A DNA stretch of 22,247 nt from Davidsoniella eucalypti (Eukaryota; Ascomycota; Sordariomycetes; Microascales; Ceratocystidaceae), in NCBI GenBank assembly GCA_004009845.1, contig RMBW01000236.1, positions 1 to 22,247 on the forward strand, written 5' to 3'. Under the pieces are notes generated by a model. That model made no database searches. It saw nothing but the letters and a program-made list of their open reading frames with translations, and was not told where the DNA came from. A program made the position numbers and the translations under genes. This document shows positions 1 through 7,441 of this stretch, piece after piece; within the stretch, counting starts at the first letter, position 1, and each line of letters begins with the position of its first letter.

Positions 1-391
1 TGGAGAACACGTGCCGAGCCCCCTCACGAACAATGCTCCTCGTCAAACGCAGCAACCCGTAATGACAAGCACGTCTCAACCCTACTGAACGCAGTCGCAT
101 GCTACGAGAAAGAAATTGTTTCACCTGCTCGCAGCCCGGACATATCGCCGACCATGTCCTTCGCGTCAACCCTACAAGGACCTAAGACCAACAAGGTGCT
201 AATCAACGCTATCAACGGCGCCGTTAAGTCGGCCATACGCGATGAGGTCCGACCAGCAGTACGCGAAGAACTCGCGAAGACGGATCATCTGATTATGGAT
301 CGCTTGTTACCCTCGTCTGAAAGCACCGCCGTGGTGCCTCTACCAACACGCACCGCCCGGCCACTGATAGGATGATCTGATGGATTTTTAG
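1..391 (+). pseudogene. gag: Gag 3' end of element C, frameshifted
   Basis: C-terminal piece of a Gag of the D subfamily. A zinc knuckle (Cys-Phe-x-Cys then PGHIA) can be read at about 118-165 but runs out of frame before its last Cys. The frame from 154 resumes the segment equivalent to D's GPKTNKVL and runs on toward the end. Compared with D there are single-base losses, for example in the Cs at 40-50 and near 160 and 370. It ends at the conserved GAT TTT TAG (383-391). The beginning of gag is left of the window. Confidence 0.88.
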
Positions 392-429
392 GTGACCAGG
401 ACAAGTCGCGCCCTGGTAAGGAGGATACG

Positions 430-1995
430 ATGGAAGGCGAACAGATAGTTAGATTAGAGATGGGAGCTAAGGGAACGTATCTAGATTATCTATGAATACT
501 TTTTCTACGAAGGCTCTCGTCGACAGTGGCTGTCTCTGCCTCGCCTCGTGCCCCGCGCCTACTCGCCTACGCTACGAAGACTTTACCCATCGACCTCGTA
601 AGGTATCCCTATGCATCGCAAACCAGTCCCCGTCATCACACGAATCGCTCAGTTTACACTACACTTGCCCGACCACCACGAGGACATATGGGCCTACGTC
701 GTCCCCGGCCAGACCGAAGACCTGATACTCGGTCAACGCTGGCTCATTAACCCACGACGTGCACTTGCACCCTCGCTCTGGACAAATTGAAGTCCTACGG
801 CCGAAGAACTGACACCGGACGAATTCACAAGCTCTGCGATAACGACGATGACCTCGCCATCTACCGGATTACACTAGAAGACGTCAATAGAGCGTTAGCC
901 CTAAAGGAACAGGAGAGACCTCCACTGCCCGAATGGTTAGACCCGTAGCCTCTGCCTTCGAGGCAAAAGCGTCAAGGACCTCCCGCCGCACCGGCTGGAG
1001 TGACTTGAAGATCGAGCTGCTGGAGGGAAAGACGTTACCTATACAATCGCTGTACCGTTGTCTCGCGCAGAGTTGTTGGTGATGCAGAAAGACGCTGACG
1101 GAACTACTGGCTACTAAATGGATAAAGGACACAAAGTCTGAAGTGGCTCTCCAGTGCTATTTGTAAAGAAACCTGGAGGTGGAATTCGTTTCTGCGTAGA
1201 CTACCGCGCAGTCAAGCTATTTCCAAAAAGGACTCATACCCCTTACCCCTTATCCACGACACCCTGCGGCAAATTTCGGAAGCCAAGTGGGTGTCCAAGG
1301 TAGATGTCATTGCTGCTTTTCATCGTATTCGTATAGCCCTGGCTATGAGGAGTTAACCGCTTTTCGGACTCCCCTAGGGCCTTCGAATGGAACGTCATCC
1401 CTTTCGGTCTGACCAATGCCTGCTGCTTTCCAACGCTACATCAACTCGGTCCTTCGGAAATGGCTGGGTATTAGCTGCAGCGCTTATATGATGACGTGGA
1501 TATCTACTCCAGCGGTACTGAGGAGGAACATAAGAAACTAGTGCTCGAGATCGTCCATGCACTCGACCAAGCGGCCTCCAACTCGACTTACGCAAGTGTC
1601 ACTTTCTGGCTAAGGAGATTAAGTTCCTCGGATTCATAGTCGGCCCAGGTATTGGTATCAAGGCAGACCCCGAGAAAACCCTAGCGATTCGTGAATGGAA
1701 ACCACCTACGACATTGAAAGGTTTACGCGGGTTTATTGGCTTCGTGAATTTCTACAGAGATTTTGTGCCTCGACTGTCAGAATTAATGGCGCCTCTGGTA
1801 GGGTTAACTAAGAAGGACACACCTTTCGTATGGTCTGATGCCTGCGCTCACTCTTTTGCCGAAGTTAAGAAAGCCTTCCTTACTCCCCCTGTTCTGACTC
1901 CTTTTGACCCCCTGAAAGAAACTGTACTGACCGCCGACTCGTCTGGTTACGCCTTAGGAGCAGAATTATCCCAGCGAGGCGATGATGGCCTTATG
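430..1995 (+). pseudogene. pol: Pol N-terminal half of element C, heavily frameshifted
   Basis: Equivalent to D's 18.4-19.94 kb on the other strand: AUG at 430, protease GAC AGT GGC at 522-530, RT palm, YIDD region near 1487-1500 (itself missing a base), RT thumb, start of RNase H. Compared with D and B there are at least a dozen single-base indels between 486 and about 1575, mostly losses in short runs. From 1714 to 1995 there are none, and the frame is clean up to the B insertion. Two of the losses (551-556 and 1371-1380) also occur in D. No functional product is possible. Confidence 0.92.
1991..1995. repeat. Target-site duplication of element B (left), TTATG
   Basis: TTATG precedes the B LTR and recurs at 14693-14697. 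Removing B and one copy joins the RNase H frame of element C. Confidence 0.97.
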
Positions 1996-2176
1996 TGAGA
2001 CGATATACGAGGAGTTGCGATGAAAACTGGTCGTAAAAGAATAGTTCGATTGAGACCGATGAAGGAGAAAGAGAAACTAAGACTAATAATCGGCGGGAAT
2101 AGGTCCCTACTTATAGCCGATTCTAGTACTGACAAGGAATGCCTTGGCTAACCTTACTAGGCCTTAGTCTCTTACA
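1996..2176 (-). repeat. 3' LTR of element B
   Basis: Identical 181-bp copy of 14512-14692, adjacent to the C-rich complement of the polypurine tract at 2181-2191. It abuts the TTATG duplication copy at 1991-1995. Confidence 0.97.
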
Positions 2177-2410
2177 ATAGTCTCCCCCCCCATCGGCAGA
2201 AAAATTACACTAATTTTACGTCTAAACATACAAAAAACACCCCTGTAGCATGGTGTATACAAACTTAAAACCGTATAGTACCCTGGTACTCAATATCCAA
2301 AAACAGAAATAACTCCAGAAACAGAATAAACTCCAAAATAGGTCAGTAATCTTATCCTGCAGACGCTCGGGTGTGCAGGTGACCAAGGTGGTGCAGCCAA
2401 TATTGCTGCC
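2177..2410 (-). other. 3' untranslated region and polypurine tract of element B
   Basis: Region between the pol stop and the 3' LTR. The polypurine tract is the C-rich plus-strand run at 2181-2191, four bases from the LTR. The part next to it resembles D's equivalent (GGCAGAAAAATT followed by an AT-rich run). I see no gene here. Confidence 0.8.
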
Positions 2411-5011
2411 TTAGCCTACCATCAATGGACTGCGTGTGTCCATACTCGTACCATGGTCCTTCTCGGGGCCATCCTCTGGTAGCAACCAGGCAGTGTAAAG
2501 GGATTGGAGGGTCACGTTCCAATTCTTTTTCGTCTTCTCCGTGAAGACCAACCATGCTGCAGTGTCCTTCACGTGTTCCAATGGTTCCCAGGTAGCATCT
2601 TGGTAACCTTTCCATTTGACCAAGGCTTGCGTGTGTCCATGGCGGGTACGTTGCTTGACGATTGCTTCCACTCTGTACTCGCCTGTTTCCACAGAGTCGT
2701 CTTCAAGTGCTTCTCTAGCCGTGATAGCCGCGGGCTCATCATCAGGTACTTCCTGCGAGGGTAAGGGGTTGTTGGGAGCTCGGCGGATTAGGCTTACGTG
2801 GAAAACAGGATGGATACCTGTGGGCACGTTCAATCGTACGTTGTGAGTACCTGTAACCTCTAGGACTGTGTACAGTCTGGCCAACCAGTCTAACTTCTGG
2901 GACGGTCTCTCCGTGGTCAGGTTCTTCGTGTTGAGATAGACCTTATCTCCCACTCTGAAGCTCTCGGATGGTTGGCGGAGACGGTTAGCGCTGGTTTCCT
3001 GGTGTTCCTGGGTGGCAGCCATAGCTACGATCGCGAATTGGGTTGCGTCGCTTAGTTTGGATAGCCATTCCTGGGCACCACAAACAGGAGATTTGTCAGA
3101 GGCAGGGGGACCTTGAACGGAGGGCTCAATAATGTCCACGTTGAAACCATGGGTGGTGAAGAAAGGGGAGAGGCCAGTGGTTGAGGAAATGCGGTTGTTG
3201 AGGGCCAATTGCGCTTGAGGCAGTAGTGAGGCCCAGTCGTCCTGTGCGAAGGAACAGAAATTGCGCAAGTACGTTTCAATCTCCTGATTACTGCGCTCCT
3301 GACTACCATCAGTCTGGGGGTGGAAAGCAGTAGATAGGCGGCGTTGAATCCCAAAGCGACGGCATACTTCGCCCCAAAACAGCTGAGCAAATTGAGGCCT
3401 CTGTCGGAAACGATTGCAAGGGGAAGCCGGGTGGGAAAAGACGTGGATCAGCAGGGCTTCAGCAGTGGCTTGTGCGGTAACGGCCTTCATGGGGATCAGG
3501 ATTTGCGACTTCGACAGGCGGTCGGTGACTCCTAGAATAGAAGTGTAACCAGCAGAAGGGGGTAATGGGCCGATAAAGTCCATGGCCAGTTCAGACCAAG
3601 GTCTGGACGGTACTGGCAGGGGTTTCAAAAGGCCGCGCTTCTGTTCTCGCCAAATCTTGCTTTTTCCACAAGAAGAGCAATTCGACACGAATTGTCGGAC
3701 ATCGTTGGTTAGGCCAGGCCAGGCATATTCGCGCGAAACTAAGTCACGGGTGATTGCTCTGCCGGGGTGGCCTGCGAGGGTAGAGTCGTGAATTTGCTGG
3801 ATGATTCTGGTCCTCAGGGGTTCGTGGTGAGGGACCCAAAGTCTATCACGCCAGCGTAGTCTACCTTCCGGGTCTAGTTTGCACTCGCTCATTTGCCATT
3901 GCAAACCCCAGTCGGCTGGGAATGAGCGAGCTCCTTCTCGTACTAGTTTACGAGCTAACCACCAACGGTTGCATTGGGTCAGAGCCTGGTTCCATAGGCC
4001 AGTCATTTCGGGGTCCGCGAAGGGGGAGGTCACAGCTTCCTTAGTCGCCTTGTCGTCAGTCGGCGCGTCCTTGTCAGGCTCCTGAGCCCAAACTGCGCCG
4101 ATTACCACCAGGTCGTTGCTTGACTCACTCTTCTCGAGGAGTTGGTGGAAGCGACTAGCCAGCCTGTCGTCACTTTCGTTGGCTGGCATATCCTGGTCCC
4201 TTCTAGACAGGGCGTCTGGCACAACTTGCTCAGTGCCTGGGCGGTGGCGTAGGCAGAAACTAAAGTCCGAAAGCTCATATCCCCAGCGGCGTTGTCTCTC
4301 GGCCAGCGTTCTCTTGGTCTGAAAGTACTCCAAGTTACGGTGGTCGGTCCACACCACGAAGTCAACCCCTAGGAGGAAATGGCGCCATTCTCGAATGGAC
4401 CAGTAGATGGCCAACATCTCCTTATCATGAATGGGGTAATTGGCTTCGGGGGGTGTAAGCTTGCGTGAGAGGAAAGCAATGGGGTGCATGAGACCATCGT
4501 CTCCTCGCTGGGACAACTCTGCTCCCAGGGCGTAACCGGATGAGTCCGCGGTCAATACCGTTTCTCTCAGCGGGTCAAAGGGGGTCAAAACAGGGGGAGT
4601 GAGGAAGGCTCTCTTAACCTCGGCGAAAGCGTGCGCACATGCGTCGGACCAGACAAAGGGGGTATCCTTCTTGGTTAACCCTACCATCGGCGCTATCATT
4701 TCGGACAGTCGAGGCACAAAGTCTCGATAGAAGTTGACAAAGCCGATGAAACCACGTAGACCTTTCAAAGTTGTGGGAGAATTCCAGTTGCGAATCGCAA
4801 GGGTTTTCTCAGGGTCTGCCTTGATGCCAATACCTGGGCCAACGATGAAGCCGAGGAACTTGATTTCCTTAGCTAGGAACTGACACTTGCGGAGGTCGAG
4901 TTGCAGGCCGGCGAGATCGAGTGCGTGGACGATTTCGAGCACTAATTGCCTGTGCTCTTCCTCAGTACCACTGGAGTAGATGTCCACATCGTCGATGTAG
5001 GCGCTGCAGCT
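2411..5011 (-). pseudogene. pol: Pol of element B, C-terminal part (RT active site to chromodomain)
   Basis: Second part of B's pol: YIDD at the RT active site, RT thumb, RNase H (ADSSGYALG, DKEML, WTDHRN), integrase HHCC finger (HDSTLAGHPG, then NCSSCGK), first catalytic Asp in MDFIGPLP, and last catalytic Glu in SQERSNQE. A chromodomain with Y, W and Y in cage positions closes it. Between 3394 and 3435 the protein reads differently from A, C and D, because three single-base losses put 14 residues out of frame. The SDRGPQF motif with the second catalytic Asp is lost there, so this integrase should be inactive as written. The stop is TAA at 2411-2413. The piece is separated from its start by element A. 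Confidence 0.93.
5007..5011. repeat. Target-site duplication of element A (left), CAGCT
   Basis: CAGCT directly precedes the A LTR and recurs at 11309-11313. Removing element A and one copy restores one continuous B pol frame of 1220 codons including the stop (1059 + 2601 bases), which confirms the boundary. Confidence 0.97.
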
Positions 5012-5039
5012 TGTCAGGGGCTAAGGCCCAGTTGGTATT

Positions 5040-5062
5040 TGGCTAAGTAAGATACTTAGCCA
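5040..5062. promoter_or_regulatory. Perfect 10-bp dyad in U3 of element A
   Basis: TGGCTAAGTA, three bases, then its exact reverse complement TACTTAGCCA, ending 10 bp upstream of the TATA box. The same dyad is at 11158-11180 in the 3' LTR. The symmetry and position suggest a dimeric transcription-factor site; no factor is identified. Elements B and D have different dyads at equivalent places. Confidence 0.6.
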
Positions 5063-5072
5063 GATAAACGGT

Positions 5073-5080
5073 TATAAATA
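5073..5080 (+). promoter_or_regulatory. TATA box of element A
   Basis: TATAAATA in the LTR, 55 nt upstream of the 11-nt self-primer motif predicted to be the 5' end of the RNA. Element B has the same 55-nt spacing and D about 54, which supports a fixed promoter-to-start distance. Confidence 0.7.
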
Positions 5081-5127
5081 GGGACCTATTCCCGCCGTAT
5101 TCCAACAGATATTAGTCTTTCTCCTTC

Positions 5128-5138
5128 ATCGGTATCAA
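5128..5138 (+). promoter_or_regulatory. Predicted RNA 5' end / self-primer of element A
   Basis: ATCGGTATCAA lies inside the LTR and is the exact reverse complement of the primer-binding site at 5193-5203. In Tf1 of fission yeast the first 11 nt of the mRNA fold back and, after cleavage, prime reverse transcription. The 11-nt length and the placement here match that scheme. The start site is inferred from it. Confidence 0.75.
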
Positions 5139-5192
5139 TCGAAGTCTTTACTCTAGATTGCTTGCCATTGCCTCTTCCTAGTTCGTGTCATT

Positions 5193-5203
5193 TTGATACC
5201 GAT
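5193..5203 (+). promoter_or_regulatory. Primer-binding site of element A (self-priming)
   Basis: TTGATACCGAT starts two bases after the LTR and pairs with 11 of 11 bases of the motif at 5128-5138. The pairing stops exactly at 11 nt on both sides. B and D have the same arrangement with a compensated base change. Confidence 0.8.
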
Positions 5204-5223
5204 CTACCATCGTCCTCGTTCTT

Positions 5224-5362
5224 CGCACCCTACTGTGCACCTTGTTCTCTCACGCTATTCGTGACCATCACTCTACTCGCACCCTACTGTGCACTCCATT
5301 CTCTCACGCTATTCGTGACCATCGTTCTCGCACCCTACTGTGCCCTCACTTCGCTATCTCAC
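5224..5362 (+). repeat. Leader repeats of element A: tandem units with small hairpins
   Basis: Two nearly identical units (5224-5277 and 5278-5328) plus a partial third (5329-5362). Each starts with GCAC, six bases, then GTGC. The two full units also hold TCACG-CTATT-CGTGA (5250-5264 and 5304-5318), a 5-bp stem with a 5-base loop. The array lies between the primer site and the gag start, in untranslated RNA. No AUG occurs anywhere from the predicted RNA start to the gag start. Candidate roles are RNA packaging or translation control; this is inference. Confidence 0.85.
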
Positions 5363-5391
5363 TGACTAAACGCGTCCACCTTACTTGCACC

Positions 5392-7377
5392 ATGTTGCAA
5401 CTTTTCCTCCTTCACCTCTGGGCTGCCATCCTTGGAGCCCACCACGGCACCGCCGAAGGTCTCGCCCTCGCATTCCTCGCAATTACCTTCACCCACTTCA
5501 TGCTAGACATCACGCGCCGCTTCTTGCTGGCCTTCAAGCCGCGCCATGTCGTCACCCCCTTTCTCCACCAGAGACGCCTCTGGAAACACCAGGGCTGGTG
5601 CTATTTAGCCCTGTTCAAACGCTCTGAGCGACCCCGTCTGGCCAAACTACTTGGCCCCTTTCCCGCAGGCCCTGCCATCCTCGCACACGCTGCCCACTTT
5701 CATGACCACCTGCACTGTTTGTCCATCTCCACGGATATAATCGGCCACATTGTGCCCGGTCAAAGCAGCCTCAGGTCCCCGCGCAGCGCCCAGATTCTTC
5801 TGTCACGATTTCTTAGCAACCCTCACATCCTCGGCTTCGGCGCGTCCTCCAGCAAAGACATCCCCATACGCACCAAGGAGAACACCCCTAAAGTCAAAAT
5901 CGAAGCCCCTCGTCGCTCTCTAAGCGGTCACCCCCTGCCAGGCGCATACTCCGACGATACAGCAGACGTCTTCGAAGTTCTGTCCGCCAAATACCAAGCT
6001 GCCCTCGATAAAGCCCAACTGGATCCAACCGAATGGATATCACCCACTGCGCCAAGATGGGACTTCCAGTTCCACCACAACTTCAAAGTCGCAGAGATCC
6101 AGATGGCCGCACTCCAGGGCATGGCAGAACGCTCAGCCCCCGAATTCAAGGACCCTGTACGCACTGCTGAAGTACTGGACAACCTAGGCCGAGACATCCT
6201 CGAGCTCCTCGGTGGCAAATACGAAGACCCAGCCAACGACAACTTAGTAGACCTCAACCAGCTCGACGACTTAGAGGACAGACTCAAACCTCTCAACCTA
6301 CGTCTCGCCCCTATCCGCGAACACGCCCCCACGCCTCCAGAGAAAAGGCTCACAACAACACCAGCATTCCCTCCTACAGCTCACGGGATCGCCTTACTAC
6401 CCCCTCGCGACGACCAGCTTGCCCGCCGCAAAGATGTTATCGACGCAGTCCGCAAGTTCGACGGCACCTTCGATTACGCCACCTGGAAGATGGAGCTTAA
6501 CGAGAAATTTCTCGTGGACTCTTACCGCTTCTACTCAACCAGAGACCAGCTGGCGTACACGATGAACGCCCTGTCGACGGAGATCAAGGAACAAGTTCGC
6601 ACCAAGTACCTCGAATGCCTCCCCATGAACACCGGCTTCCAGGCCTTCCTCTCTTACCTTGACTCGCGATACGACGACCCCGACCGAGCGAGACTTGCCA
6701 ACCGCGAATTGCTGAAGCTCAAGCAAGGCCCTACCGAGACATTCGAATCCTTTACCAACCGTCTCTGCTCCCTGCGCGACAAAGCCCATTTCTACGACCA
6801 TAACACCCTCCTCTCCGTCCTCCAAGAAGGCCTCCACCTGGACATGCAAGTGCACTTAGCCAACATGTTCCATATCAGACCACTAGACGAAATGATCTCA
6901 CAGATGCGCCCAGTCGCCCGCATCAAGGAAAGCGCCCTCGCCAAAGCCAAGGCCATAAACTCCAACCACTGGCGTTCAAACCCCTCGCCGACACCATCTC
7001 GTACGCCCGCGCCCAAATCACAAACCTCCTCAACCGACAGGCCCTGCTATCACTGCCGCCAAACAGGCCACTACGCCTCCATGTGCCCTCTCACGCCCTG
7101 CCAGTACTGCAGCAGCCAAGCACATCCCTCAGGCACATGTCCTACGGCCGTATCCTGCTCTGCCTGCCAACGCAAGGGTCACACCGCTACTAACTGCCGT
7201 TCCAAGTCTCGCGCCTCTCGCCCTTCGGTCAAGGCCAACGCCGTCAGCACGGCCCCTAGCTTCTCCCTGGATGACGTCCGCGCTCTTATTAGCGAGCAAA
7301 TGTCAACCTCACAGCCACGCGCCCAGGGAGCCACTACCACTAACGTGACGGATACAGGAGATCTCATGGATTTTTAG
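5392..7377 (+). CDS. gag: Gag of element A (661 aa)
   Basis: Structural protein that should form the virus-like particle and bind the element RNA. I start it at 5392 because this is the first AUG of the RNA leader and it aligns with the hydrophobic starts of the B and D Gags. Residues 1-50 are strongly hydrophobic. A conserved module follows with the motif GWCYLALFKR and a His-rich HFH-type stretch. The middle is a Retrotrans_gag-like capsid region (about residues 355-520). Three CX2CX4HX4C zinc knuckles close it (552-565, 570-583, 589-602), whereas B and D have one. It ends in LMDF at a conserved GAT TTT TAG. The frame is intact. Confidence 0.93.
   Translation: MLQLFLLHLWAAILGAHHGTAEGLALAFLAITFTHFMLDITRRFLLAFKPRHVVTPFLHQRRLWKHQGWCYLALFKRSERPRLAKLLGPFPAGPAILAHAAHFHDHLHCLSISTDIIGHIVPGQSSLRSPRSAQILLSRFLSNPHILGFGASSSKDIPIRTKENTPKVKIEAPRRSLSGHPLPGAYSDDTADVFEVLSAKYQAALDKAQLDPTEWISPTAPRWDFQFHHNFKVAEIQMAALQGMAERSAPEFKDPVRTAEVLDNLGRDILELLGGKYEDPANDNLVDLNQLDDLEDRLKPLNLRLAPIREHAPTPPEKRLTTTPAFPPTAHGIALLPPRDDQLARRKDVIDAVRKFDGTFDYATWKMELNEKFLVDSYRFYSTRDQLAYTMNALSTEIKEQVRTKYLECLPMNTGFQAFLSYLDSRYDDPDRARLANRELLKLKQGPTETFESFTNRLCSLRDKAHFYDHNTLLSVLQEGLHLDMQVHLANMFHIRPLDEMISQMRPVARIKESALAKAKAINSNHWRSNPSPTPSRTPAPKSQTSSTDRPCYHCRQTGHYASMCPLTPCQYCSSQAHPSGTCPTAVSCSACQRKGHTATNCRSKSRASRPSVKANAVSTAPSFSLDDVRALISEQMSTSQPRAQGATTTNVTDTGDLMDF
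7369..7377 (+). promoter_or_regulatory. Conserved gag end GAT TTT TAG, element A
   Basis: The last three gag codons are the same in all four elements. In A the -1 frame reads through but meets TAA at 7413-7415, and the pol frame opens only at 7391, after the gag stop. Pol is therefore one base away from the -1 relation seen in B, C and D. Confidence 0.6.
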
Positions 7378-7441
7378 ACAGTCGGGATAAATCGCGCCCC
7401 GACCAGGGGGATTAATTGGTGACCAGATAGTTGAAACTGAG

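Larger units (their letters stand above)
1..1995 (+). mobile_element. Element C, left part: gag 3' end and N-terminal half of pol
   Basis: Plus-strand remnant of a chromovirus of the same subfamily as element D. The stretch from the gag zinc knuckle through protease, RT and the start of RNase H is the reverse complement of D's 18.4-20.4 kb region. It starts inside gag at the window edge, so its LTR and leader are not visible. It breaks at 1995 where element B inserted and resumes after 14692. About the first 1.6 kb has many single-base indels; the last 300 bp has none. Confidence 0.93.
5012..5190 (+). repeat. 5' LTR of element A
   Basis: A 179-bp repeat starting TGTCAGG and ending GTGTCA, identical to 11130-11308. 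It holds a perfect 10-bp inverted repeat, a TATA box and the predicted RNA start. It begins directly after the target duplication CAGCT. Confidence 0.97.

Noticed and set aside
1996..2176. Left copy of the B LTR considered as a solo LTR or MITE
   Set aside because: It pairs with an identical LTR at 14512-14692 and both are flanked by the same TTATG, so it is the 3' LTR of a full element.
5162..5365. Small open frame with repeated APYCA segments in the leader of element A
   Set aside because: It needs a non-AUG start (TTG). Its repetitive peptide is only the translation of the leader repeats, and it ends before gag. The repeat is better explained as RNA structure.
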